DNA of 64,000 bases, taken from contig CANRKB010000001.1 of the NCBI GenBank assembly GCA_947631115.1, positions 148,059 to 212,058 on the forward strand, read 5' to 3'. This document shows, in pieces, positions 17,461 through 25,006 of this stretch. A program made the translations under genes and the position numbers. Within the stretch, counting starts at the first letter, position 1. Every line of letters starts with the position of its first letter. The stretch is from an uncultured Clostridia bacterium. Lineage in GTDB: Bacteria; Bacillota; Clostridia; Oscillospirales; Ruminococcaceae. The notes below the pieces were generated by a model. The model ran no database searches, was not told the origin of the DNA, and saw only the letters and a list, made by a program, of their open reading frames with translations.

Positions 17461-18480
17461 TTACGCCTTGAACTGCTCCAAGAAATCCTGCTCGTTTCTG
17501 AACAGAACGCCCATATTTGAAATGCCGTATTTCAGCATAGTTATGCGCTCAATGCCTATTCCGAAGGCAAGACCCGAATAAACCTCGCTGTCAATGCCGC
17601 AGTTTTCGAGGACTTTTTTGTTTACAACGCCGCCGCCAAGAACTTCAATCCAGCCCGTTCCCTTGCACAGCGAACAGCCCTTTCCTCCGCACTCGAAGCA
17701 CGAAACGTCGACTTCTACGCTCGGCTCTGTAAACGGGAAGTACGAGGGTCTTAAACGCGTTTTTGTGCCGCTGCCGAAAATCTCCTGAACGAATTTGTCG
17801 AGCATACCCTGCAAATCGCACAGCGTAATGCCCTTGTCAACGACAAGCCCTTCCATCTGCGAGAACATCGGCGAGTGCGTAGCGTCACTGTCCGAGCGGA
17901 AAACTTTCCCCGGGACAAGAACCTTTATGGGCGGCTTGTGGGTGTCCATAGTGCGTATCTGCCCGGGCGAAGTGTGAGTTCTTAAAAGCAGCTCTTCCGT
18001 GAGGTAGAACGTGTCCTGCATATCGCGCGAGGGGTGGTCTTTAAGAACGTTCAGACGTGTAAAGTTGTGGTCGTCGTCCTCAATCTCTGGACCTTCAAAT
18101 ACTTCAAACCCCATTCCCGCGAAAACGTCTATCATCTGATGCTTAATGAGCGTTATGGGGTGAAGATTGCCTATGTCGCGTTTCATAGCGGGCATTGTTA
18201 CATCTATCGCCTCGCGCTCGTATCTTGCTTTAAGCTCAAGCTCCTTTACCTGCGCCTGCTTTTGCGCGTACAAGCCCTGCGCCCATTCGCGCACTTCGTT
18301 TACGGCTTTTCCGAAGCTCGGCTTTTCTTCGGGGGGAACGTTTTTCATTTCCTTCATAAGCCCCTGAATAACTCCCTGTTTGCCGAGATAGCTCTGCCAG
18401 AATTCCGAAAGGGAAACGTTGTCCTTTACTTCTTCGATTTTGGCTTTTACCTGTTCTTTGATTTCGCTGAAATCTTTCAT
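17461..18480 (-). CDS. pheS: Phenylalanyl-tRNA synthetase alpha subunit
   Basis: 339 residues from the ATG at 18480 (GGAG 8 bases upstream); the longer open frame runs back into the T-box leader and is not translated. Class II motifs are [17 protein letters not shown] (motif 1/2 area), [12 protein letters not shown] and [18 protein letters not shown] (motif 3). An N-terminal coiled coil (residues about 1-85) would bind the tRNA. It is the first gene of the pheST operon. Confidence 0.97.
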   Translation of the reverse strand: MKDFSEIKEQVKAKIEEVKDNVSLSEFWQSYLGKQGVIQGLMKEMKNVPPEEKPSFGKAVNEVREWAQGLYAQKQAQVKELELKARYEREAIDVTMPAMKRDIGNLHPITLIKHQMIDVFAGMGFEVFEGPEIEDDDHNFTRLNVLKDHPSRDMQDTFYLTEELLLRTHTSPGQIRTMDTHKPPIKVLVPGKVFRSDSDATHSPMFSQMEGLVVDKGITLCDLQGMLDKFVQEIFGSGTKTRLRPSYFPFTEPSVEVDVSCFECGGKGCSLCKGTGWIEVLGGGVVNKKVLENCGIDSEVYSGLAFGIGIERITMLKYGISNMGVLFRNEQDFLEQFKA

Positions 18481-18510
18481 TTTTATGCTCCTTGTCTTTA
18501 ATGTATTTGA

Positions 18511-18790
18511 AACAAAAAACCCGACCCGCAAAGCCTTTTCGGTCTTGCAAAGTCGGGACGAAAATCTATTCCGCGTTACCACCCGTATTCGGAGTTTAAT
18601 GCTCCGCACTCAAACGCTTTATCGACAGCGAACGTTCCGCTTAGTTTCTCGCGGACAGCTCCAACGCTGAAATTCGCGGATAAACACGGCGGAACGCTCT
18701 CAGCATTGCATTATTCGCATTTACCAAATAATGCTGCGTTCTTCTCTGTGGCTTTAGTATATCCGTTACTTACACGTTTTCACAGCCTTA
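18511..18790 (-). ncRNA. T-box leader of pheST
   Basis: The complementary strand carries the T-box sequence GGGTGGTAACGCGG (18571-18584), followed by an intrinsic terminator (18520-18557, arms CCCGAC../..GTCGGG) with a T-run. Upstream are a stem I-like inverted repeat around 18680-18765 and other paired elements. Uncharged tRNA-Phe should pair with the T-box bulge and prevent termination. A UUC triplet near 18691-18695 could be the specifier, but I have not folded the RNA. Confidence 0.92.
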
Positions 18791-18795
18791 GTGAC

Positions 18796-18824
18796 AGTAT
18801 ATCACAATTATAATTTTTTGTCAA
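18796..18824 (-). promoter_or_regulatory. Promoter of the T-box-pheST operon
   Basis: On the minus strand TTGACA (18819-18824) and TATACT (18796-18801) with a 17-base spacer. It overlaps the last codons of the metallo-beta-lactamase gene. Confidence 0.88.
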
Positions 18825-19698
18825 GAACTTTTTTCCACAAAAGCCTGTTTTCATTGAAAACACATTCTATCTCTTTACGTTCCGTCAGATACGAAAGATA
18901 AGACCGCGCCGTTTCTCCTATAAGCTCGTATTGCATTACATAAAGCTTTATGCCGAATTCTCCGAGCAGTTTCGCGATAAGCTCGTCTATGGAAATGGCG
19001 TTTTCACAAAGCCTTTTTATAACGCTGCATACCTCGAAAACATCTGCGGTATTCTCGTCGCAAAGGGTCTTTATTTCTTTTACGGGCTTGCTATGAGAGG
19101 GTACGAAAATTTTCCCATCGGTATTTTTCAGCCGTTCAAGCGAAGAAAGGTGCGCTTTTATGTCGTATAAAAAAGGTATTCTGTATCTGTCTATCGTGGT
19201 TTTGTCCGACACCGTGTCGCCTATAAACCAGACCTTGTCGCTTGTACAAAACGCCACCTGTTCAAAATCGTGACCGTCGATGTGCATAAACGAAAGCCCA
19301 TTCGGCAGGACGCTTTCAGACAATTCCTCACATTCGCACGCTTCCGGCATAACAAACTTGCTTCTCATTCTTGCGCTCGGAAAACCGCCGTAAAGCGTCG
19401 TCGGGATAAGATAGGGATAGCGCACCAGCTGGGCGCATACCCCCGGAGCATAAACCTTACAGCCGGTTTGTTCTTTAAGATAAGCGCAGGCGCCCGCATG
19501 GTCGGCGTGAGAGTGAGTAAGAAAGATCTTTTCGAGTTTCCATTTTCTCTCGGCAATAATGCTCAAAATTGCCTTTCCGAAACTTTTGTCAAGCCCCGCG
19601 TCAATAAGACAGCAGCTGTTGCCGTAAACATAAACGCCGACATTTGTGGTCTGGTCAATAAAAAAAATATGCTCTCCGAGCTGATGAATTTCGCTCAT
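18808..19698 (-). CDS. Metallo-beta-lactamase-fold hydrolase
   Basis: 296 residues. The metal-binding motif THSHADHAG (about 60-68) and further ligands in IDGHDFEQ, IGDTVSD and PSHSKP mark a glyoxalase II/MBL-type hydrolase with two metals. A helical C-terminal part of about 90 residues resembles winged-helix tails of some family members. Substrate unknown. It overlaps pdxK by one base, and its end contains the pheST promoter, so it is not part of the pheST unit. Confidence 0.85.
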   Translation of the reverse strand: MSEIHQLGEHIFFIDQTTNVGVYVYGNSCCLIDAGLDKSFGKAILSIIAERKWKLEKIFLTHSHADHAGACAYLKEQTGCKVYAPGVCAQLVRYPYLIPTTLYGGFPSARMRSKFVMPEACECEELSESVLPNGLSFMHIDGHDFEQVAFCTSDKVWFIGDTVSDKTTIDRYRIPFLYDIKAHLSSLERLKNTDGKIFVPSHSKPVKEIKTLCDENTADVFEVCSVIKRLCENAISIDELIAKLLGEFGIKLYVMQYELIGETARSYLSYLTERKEIECVFNENRLLWKKVLDKKL

Positions 19699-20537
19699 CA
19701 GTTATAAACTCCCACGGTCTTTATAAGCTCCCCGAGCAGCGGTTCAAACTTAACTCCGTACCAGTGCGAGCTGTCGTCTATCGTATACTCAATGCACGAA
19801 AGCGTATAATCAGCCGCTGTTTTTGCCGCGTCATAGGCGTTCATGCCGTTCATAAGCGCGCCTGTAAACGCCGAGGCATAAACGTCGCCCGTGCCGTGAC
19901 AGCCGCCTTTTATCTTTTTGTGCTTATAATAGCTGTAGTTTCCGTTTTCGTATACGACAACGCCCGTGCTTTGGCTCTCATAGCTCACTCCCGTGAGTAT
20001 AACGGTTTTAGCTCCCGTTTCGCTCAGCTTTAAGAGCAATTCGTCAATATACGCCTTGTCATAGCTTTCGCGGTATTCCGCTCCCGTCAGGAAACATGCC
20101 TCGGTTATATTCGGAAGTATGATGTCCGCATTTGAAATAAGCTTTTTCATAGCGCTTACAAAAATATCGTCAAAGCCCGCGTAAAGCTTTCCGTTGTCAG
20201 CCATAGCGGGGTCGCAGATAAATTTACCGCCCTTGTTCATACGGCTTTTTATAACGTCCAGAACATAATCTATCTGCTTTGCCGAGCCGAGATAACCCGT
20301 ATATACCGCCTCAAACGAGAGATTTTCTTTTTCCCACTGCTCGCGTATCTTCGGGATTTCTTCCGTAAGGTCTGCAAACGTCCAGCCCGAAAAACCGCCC
20401 GTGTGGTTTGACAAAACCGCAGAGGGCAGAATCGCCGTTTCAATGCCGCAAGCCGACAGTATCGGCAGAGCGACCGTCAGCGAGCATTGTCCCACGCACG
20501 AAATGTCCTGTATAGTAAGCACTCTTTTATAATCCAT
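19698..20537 (-). CDS. pdxK: Pyridoxal/pyridoxamine kinase
   Basis: 279 residues of the ribokinase-like PdxK/PdxY group, which phosphorylates B6 vitamers in salvage. Markers are QDISCVGQCSLTVALPIL near the start, SNHTGGF (substrate loop), CDPAMADNGKLY, and GCHGTGDVYASAFTGAL with the catalytic Asp (about 225-240). Both desulfurases in the window need the PLP it supplies. The promoter is at 20578-20606. Confidence 0.92.
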   Translation of the reverse strand: MDYKRVLTIQDISCVGQCSLTVALPILSACGIETAILPSAVLSNHTGGFSGWTFADLTEEIPKIREQWEKENLSFEAVYTGYLGSAKQIDYVLDVIKSRMNKGGKFICDPAMADNGKLYAGFDDIFVSAMKKLISNADIILPNITEACFLTGAEYRESYDKAYIDELLLKLSETGAKTVILTGVSYESQSTGVVVYENGNYSYYKHKKIKGGCHGTGDVYASAFTGALMNGMNAYDAAKTAADYTLSCIEYTIDDSSHWYGVKFEPLLGELIKTVGVYN

Positions 20538-20577
20538 AGTTATCGTCCTTTCTTATCGCAAAAATTTCAACAAAACG

Positions 20578-20606
20578 ATTGTACCACATTTTATGGATAA
20601 AATCAA
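20578..20606 (-). promoter_or_regulatory. Promoter of pdxK
   Basis: Minus strand TTGATT (20601-20606), 17-base spacer, TACAAT (20578-20583). Confidence 0.7.
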
Positions 20607-20739
20607 CAGTTTTTGAAAAATTTTTTTAAAAATGTTACGCCGCAATACTGCGGCATAAAAGATACAGCGTTCTGACAGCTTAGATAATTATGTCGGGTTT
20701 AAATCTGTTAAAAATTAAAAAATTTTTTTAAATAATATA

Positions 20740-20768
20740 TTGACAAACGGGAAAAATTGTGTTATCAT
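20740..20768 (+). promoter_or_regulatory. Promoter of iscS-iscU
   Basis: TTGACA (20740-20745), 17-base spacer, TATCAT (20763-20768). Confidence 0.82.
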
Positions 20769-20783
20769 ACATTTGTGGCATAG

Positions 20784-20802
20784 ACCTAGTATGTTAATAG
20801 GT
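20784..20802. promoter_or_regulatory. Candidate operator downstream of the iscS promoter
   Basis: Dyad ACCTA-N9-TAGGT lies about 15 bases past the -10 box, where a repressor such as an Rrf2/IscR-type protein could block transcription. No iscR gene is present in the window, so the regulator is a guess. Confidence 0.4.
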
Positions 20803-20921
20803 GATACAAGCGCGACCGCGCATTATTTCGGAGAATAAACACGCATTGCCAAGAAAATGTCCGACAGTGAAATGACGCGCGTTATGCTTTGCATTATTGA
20901 AAAAAGAAAAGAGGAAATTGT

Positions 20922-22106
20922 ATGAGACAAATTTATCTCGACAACGCCGCTACAACGTGCGTTAAAGAAGAAGTCCTGCGGGAAATTCTCCCGTATTTTA
21001 CAGAGGACTACGCAAACCCGTCGGCAATTTATTCTTTCGCACAAAAGGCTTCTCAGGCTGTCGAGGACGCAAGGCGAAAAGCGGCGGAGCTTATCGGCGC
21101 AAACGCAAACGAAATTTATTTTACCGCGGGCGGCAGCGAGTCGGACAACTGGGCGCTTAAAGCCGCGGCGGAGGCTTATAATTCCAAAGGTAAGCACATC
21201 ATAACGAGCGCGATAGAACATCATGCGATCCTTCATACCTGCAGCTATCTTGAAAAACAGGGGTATGAGGTGACATATCTCAAAGTTGACGAATACGGGA
21301 AAATCTCGCTCGAGGAGCTTAAAAAAGCCGTTCGCCCCGATACAATTCTTATAAGCGTTATGACCGCGAACAATGAGATAGGAACTATCGAGCCGATAAA
21401 GGAAATAGGCAAAATAGCTCACGAAAACGGAATTTTGTTCCATACCGACGCTGTCCAGGCATACGGGCATATACCGATAGACGTAAACGAGATGAATATA
21501 GATATGCTTTCCGCAAGCGGGCATAAGCTCGGCGGTCCTAAAGGCACGGGGCTTTTGTATATCCGAAAGGGCGTAAAGATACGCTCGTTTATCCATGGCG
21601 GCGCGCAGGAAAGAAACAGGCGCGCGGGTACGCTGAACACCGCGGGCATAGTCGGACTAGGAAAAGCCGCGGAGCTTGCAAAAGCGCAAATGCAAAGCAG
21701 AGCGGAATATGAAACGAAGCTCAGAGATCATCTTATTTCCCGCGTACTTTCCGAGATACCGTATTCAAGACTTAACGGCGACCCTAAAGACCGTCTTCCC
21801 AACAACGCGAACTTCTGTTTTCGGTTTATCGAGGGAGAATCAATGCTTATAATGCTCGACAGGCTCGGAATATATGCGTCCAGCGGCTCTGCCTGTACGT
21901 CGGGTTCTCTTGACCCGTCGCATGTTCTTCTCGCCATAGGGCTTCCGCATGAAATTGCGTACGGCTCTTTGAGGCTCACGCTCTCAGAGGAAACGACCTT
22001 GAAGGATATAGATCACACCGTAGACGAGCTAAAAGGCATTATAAAAAGACTTCGCGATATGTCGCCGCTCTATGCGGACTTTATTTCGGAAAAGAAAGGG
22101 GCATAA
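20922..22106 (+). CDS. iscS: Cysteine desulfurase (IscS/NifS), Fe-S cluster assembly
   Basis: 394 residues. PLP enzyme with YLDNAATT, SGHK (Lys202) and the persulfide loop SSGSACTSG (Cys325). Together with the scaffold gene 4 bases downstream it forms a two-gene ISC/NIF-type assembly unit, the usual Fe-S system of many Clostridia lacking full suf or isc operons. It differs from the 2849 gene in length and in the loop after the catalytic Cys, so the two desulfurases probably have separate clients (Fe-S scaffold here, ThiI there). Confidence 0.95.
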   Translation: MRQIYLDNAATTCVKEEVLREILPYFTEDYANPSAIYSFAQKASQAVEDARRKAAELIGANANEIYFTAGGSESDNWALKAAAEAYNSKGKHIITSAIEHHAILHTCSYLEKQGYEVTYLKVDEYGKISLEELKKAVRPDTILISVMTANNEIGTIEPIKEIGKIAHENGILFHTDAVQAYGHIPIDVNEMNIDMLSASGHKLGGPKGTGLLYIRKGVKIRSFIHGGAQERNRRAGTLNTAGIVGLGKAAELAKAQMQSRAEYETKLRDHLISRVLSEIPYSRLNGDPKDRLPNNANFCFRFIEGESMLIMLDRLGIYASSGSACTSGSLDPSHVLLAIGLPHEIAYGSLRLTLSEETTLKDIDHTVDELKGIIKRLRDMSPLYADFISEKKGA

Positions 22107-22110
22107 ACTT

Positions 22111-22548
22111 ATGTACAGTGAAAAGGTAATGGATCATTTTACAAATCCGAGAAACGTCGGAGAGATCGAAAACGCCAGCGGCGTAGGAACAGTCGGAAAC
22201 GCAAAGTGCGGGGATATTATGAGGATATATCTCGACATCGACGACGACGGGATAATAAAGGACGTAAAGTTCAAAACGTTCGGCTGCGGGGCGGCTGTCG
22301 CTACAAGCAGCATGGCGACGGAGCTTGTCAAGGGAAAGAATGTACAGCAGGCTCTCGAAGTCACAAACAAAGCCGTTATGGAAGCCTTAGACGGTCTGCC
22401 GCCCGTAAAGGTGCATTGTTCGCTTCTTGCGGAAGAAGCGATACACGCGGCTTTGTGGGATTATGCGCAGAAAAAGGGGATAAAGATAGAGGGTCTTGAA
22501 AAGCCGCCGCAGGATATAGGGGAGATAGTCGAAGAGGAAGATTATTAA
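22111..22548 (+). CDS. iscU: Fe-S scaffold protein IscU/NifU
   Basis: 145 residues from ATG 22111 (AAAGGGG site); the frame further upstream lies inside iscS. The three cluster cysteines are Cys33 (NAKCGD, with the Asp that labilises the cluster), Cys59 (FGCGAA) and Cys103 (VHCSLL). It receives sulfur from IscS and passes 2Fe-2S or 4Fe-4S clusters on. Only the N-terminal U-type domain is present. The stop codon is directly followed by an R2 repeat. Confidence 0.94.
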   Translation: MYSEKVMDHFTNPRNVGEIENASGVGTVGNAKCGDIMRIYLDIDDDGIIKDVKFKTFGCGAAVATSSMATELVKGKNVQQALEVTNKAVMEALDGLPPVKVHCSLLAEEAIHAALWDYAQKKGIKIEGLEKPPQDIGEIVEEEDY

Positions 22549-22708
22549 CAGACTGTATAGAAAGCCCCATCTGCGGCGTAGCGTTATCCGCCGAAGGCGA
22601 ATAATGCGGCGGCTTACTGCGGCAGGCACAAAGCCTAGCCGCAGCACCGCTTCAGCGTTGTACGCGAAGCGTTCAACGCGTGCATACTGGGGCTTTCTAT
22701 ACAGTCTG
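22549..22708. repeat. R2 palindromic repeat, copy 1 (160 bp)
   Basis: Perfect 20-bp inverted termini, CAGACTGTATAGAAAGCCCC at 22549-22568 and its complement at 22689-22708. Inside are further stems, including the family core GGCTAGGCTTTGTGCCTGCC read on the minus strand. It begins at the base after the iscU stop. This copy carries an extra insert sharing a TTGAACGCTTCGCGT module with the palindrome at 24386. Confidence 0.88.
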
Positions 22709-22724
22709 TATTAGGGCAATAAAT

Positions 22725-22782
22725 AAAGCCTCGGATATGCCGCAGTGTTCAGTATGAACAATGAGCTGTCCGAGGCTTTTTT
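22725..22782 (+). terminator. Terminator of iscS-iscU
   Basis: AAGCCTCGGA/TCCGAGGCTT stem with an inner GTTCA..TGAAC hairpin and a T-run. Confidence 0.85.
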
Positions 22783-22791
22783 ATCGACAAC

Positions 22792-22910
22792 GTTTTGTTC
22801 AATGACTTGTCGCTAATGAACAAAATTCGGAAATAAAATTCGGCAAAAATTAACGATGATTTTTCGGGCAAAATCGGTTATAATGTTCATAGCAAAATAA
22901 TCGTATGAAC
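22792..22910. promoter_or_regulatory. Candidate control region of the Y-family polymerase gene
   Basis: TATAAT at 22879-22884 without a clear -35. It is followed by a GTTCAT-N14-ATGAAC dyad (22885-22910), with a 9-bp TTTTGTTCA../..TGAACAAAA inverted repeat at about 22792-22823. These do not match the Gram-positive LexA box (GAAC-N4-GTTC). Confidence 0.4.
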
Positions 22911-22922
22911 AGGTGAAACGAT

Positions 22923-24383
22923 ATGCCCGAAAAAATTTATATAGCCATAGATTTAAAGTCGTTCTATGCGTCGGTAGAGTGCGTGGAACGCGGACTTGAC
23001 GCGCTTTCGACAAACCTTGTGGTAGCAGACGAAAGCAGGACGGAAAAAACCATTTGCCTTGCGGTATCTCCGTCGCTCAAAGCATACGGCATACCCGGGC
23101 GGCCGCGCCTTTTCGAGGTAGTAAGCAGGGTAAGCGAAATAAATGCCGCCCGAAAAAGGCAAACTCCCGGAAAGATGTTTTCGGGAAAGTCGGTGTTTAA
23201 AAAAGAGCTCGAACAAAATAAGTTCCTCGCGGTGGACTATATTGTCGCGCCGCCGAGAATGTCGCTGTATATCGACTACAGCACGAGGATATACGACATC
23301 TATCTTCGTTATATAGCTCCCGAAAATATCCATGTTTATTCCGTGGACGAGGTGTTTATTGACGCGACGGGTTATCTTAAAACTTACAAAAAAACGCCGC
23401 GCGAGCTTGCGATGATGCTCGTAAACGAAGTGTATAAGGAAACGGGCATAACCGCAACAGCGGGTATAGGAACAAACCTCTATCTTGCAAAGGTCGCTAT
23501 GGACATTCTGGCAAAGCGTATCCCCGCGGATAAAAACGGCATGAGGATAGCAAAACTCGATATAATGAGCTATCGCAGAATTATGTGGGATCATAAGCCC
23601 CTCACGGATTTTTGGCGCATAGGGCGCGGAACGGCGGACGCTCTCGAAAGAAACGGAATGTTCACAATGGGCGACGTCGCGCGCAGGTCTTTAGAGGATT
23701 ACGGGCTTTTCTTAAAGCTGTTCGGCGTGAACGGCGAACTTGTGGTAGACCATGCGTGGGGCGAAGAATCTTGTACAATTGAGGACATAAAAGCCTATAA
23801 GCCGCGTTCTTCCTGCATCAGCAGCGGGCAGGTATTAAGCGAGCCTTATCCTTATGAAAAAGCGAAGATGATAGTCTGCGAAATGGCTGACGATATTGCG
23901 CTAGACCTTGTGGAAAAGCGCCTTATAACGGGAAAACTGACGCTCACTATCGGTTATGATACCGAAAACGTTTCAAACGGAGCGAGCGGGGAATATACGT
24001 TCGATTTCTACGGCAGACCTATCCCCGTTCACGCTCACGGAACGACAAACCTTACTAAGATGACTTCTTCTTCAAGGCTGATAAAACAAGCGGCTGAGAG
24101 CCTTTTTGACAGGATAATAAACGAAAATTATACGGTGAGAAGAATAAACATAACCGCCTGTAATGTTGTTCCGGAAAGTTATGAACATAATTTTTACGAA
24201 CAGCTTAATTTGTACAACGAAAATTCCGCCCCCTATGACATTGACAGAGAGCGGAATATGCAGCGCGCCATAATAAGCATAAAGAAAAAATACGGCAAAA
24301 ACGCCGTCATAAAGGCAATGGACCTTCAGGACGGCGCGACGCAGATAAGCCGAAATTCGCAAATAGGCGGACATAAGGCGTGA
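22923..24383 (+). CDS. Y-family DNA polymerase (UmuC/ImpB-like)
   Basis: 486 residues. Palm motif AIDLKSFYASVECVERGLD with the first catalytic Asp, steric and finger residues in VVADESRTEKTICLAVSP, and YSVDEVFIDATGY with the DE pair. It has the longer C-terminal region typical of the ImpB/MucB/SamB group rather than DinB. These enzymes copy past damaged bases at low fidelity. It stands alone between repeats. Its stop lies 2 bases before a 227-bp palindrome. Confidence 0.92.
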   Translation: MPEKIYIAIDLKSFYASVECVERGLDALSTNLVVADESRTEKTICLAVSPSLKAYGIPGRPRLFEVVSRVSEINAARKRQTPGKMFSGKSVFKKELEQNKFLAVDYIVAPPRMSLYIDYSTRIYDIYLRYIAPENIHVYSVDEVFIDATGYLKTYKKTPRELAMMLVNEVYKETGITATAGIGTNLYLAKVAMDILAKRIPADKNGMRIAKLDIMSYRRIMWDHKPLTDFWRIGRGTADALERNGMFTMGDVARRSLEDYGLFLKLFGVNGELVVDHAWGEESCTIEDIKAYKPRSSCISSGQVLSEPYPYEKAKMIVCEMADDIALDLVEKRLITGKLTLTIGYDTENVSNGASGEYTFDFYGRPIPVHAHGTTNLTKMTSSSRLIKQAAESLFDRIINENYTVRRINITACNVVPESYEHNFYEQLNLYNENSAPYDIDRERNMQRAIISIKKKYGKNAVIKAMDLQDGATQISRNSQIGGHKA

Positions 24384-24385
24384 TA

Positions 24386-24612
24386 GGCAGTTGACAGTGT
24401 ACGCATTGAACGCTTCGCGTGCAACGCTGGGTACAGTATTCAGTTATGGTATCCGCCTTGCGGCGGATATTATTAGATTGTTATCGGACTGAAACGTTTT
24501 GAAATGTACCGTAACGATAGGCTCGTGTGCCTATCGTCTAAAAACAATCTAAATTTTATCCGCGAAGCGGACACCATAACTGACTACTGTCCACTGTACA
24601 CTGTCAACTGCC
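24386..24612. repeat. 227-bp nested palindrome
   Basis: Perfect 16-bp ends (GGCAGTTGACAGTGTA at 24386-24401, complement at 24597-24612). Nested pairs lie inside, such as TCAGTTATGGT..ACCATAACTGA, TCCGC..GCGGA, AGATTGTT..AACAATCT and a central GATAGGC..GCCTATC. The right end runs into an R1 short-form repeat (24580-24670). No coding potential was seen. Confidence 0.85.
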
Positions 24613-24670
24613 AACAGGGCGAGAGTGTGTTATTTAAAGAAATAGCGTTTGAAAAGAACCGCAATCGGAT
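24580..24670 (+). repeat. R1 repeat, short form (copy a)
   Basis: TGACTACTGT..CTGTCAACTGCCAACAGGGCGAG..GTTTGAAAAGAACCGCAA. It matches the outer parts of the R1 copies at 45070, 53296 and 61411 but lacks the G/C-rich core. Confidence 0.75.
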
Positions 24671-24676
24671 AAAATA

Positions 24677-25006
24677 TCATTCCAAACTACGATAGTAGTA
24701 TAAGTACATCTTTTGTACCGAATTTTCCAGAAAATAATAGTGCTTTATATACGGGATAAGAAGTATAAGAAACAGCGCGGTAAGAATAAGCACGCCTATC
24801 ATTTTTGTGGACAGATATATCGAAAGCCCTATAAGGAAAAATACCCCGAACGACATCGTTACAATCAGGTGAATAAGCCTTTCATGCTGATAGAATTTTA
24901 TCCTCTGCAAGAGCCGCAGACGGAATTTTTCATATTCTTCGGGAGTATGTTCGGTTTTGAAAAATTGTTCCAGAAGCGCCAGATATTCTTTAATTTGTTT
25001 CGTCAT
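24677..25006 (-). CDS. Small membrane protein, unknown function
   Basis: 109 residues from the ATG at 25006, which has GGAGG 9 bases upstream inside the ABC-F gene; the in-frame TTG two codons earlier is less likely. An N-terminal charged helical region (about 1-42) is followed by two TM helices (about 43-62 and 66-86) and a Tyr-rich cytoplasmic tail. It overlaps the ABC-F gene by 17 bases, so the two are translationally coupled. No family recognised. Confidence 0.7.
   Translation of the reverse strand: MTKQIKEYLALLEQFFKTEHTPEEYEKFRLRLLQRIKFYQHERLIHLIVTMSFGVFFLIGLSIYLSTKMIGVLILTALFLILLIPYIKHYYFLENSVQKMYLYYYRSLE

Larger units (their letters stand above)
20607..20921. other. Divergent intergenic region, pdxK / iscS
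   Basis: AT-rich stretch followed by the iscS promoter and a 150-base leader. The leader holds a dyad at 20784-20802, a GCGC-rich mini-hairpin near 20810-20820 and a 15-codon frame beginning at 20791 that I do not trust. No known riboswitch was recognised. Confidence 0.5.

Noticed and set aside
22885..22910. LexA/SOS box at the Y-family polymerase
   Set aside because: The dyad is GTTC..GAAC with a long spacer, not GAAC-N4-GTTC.
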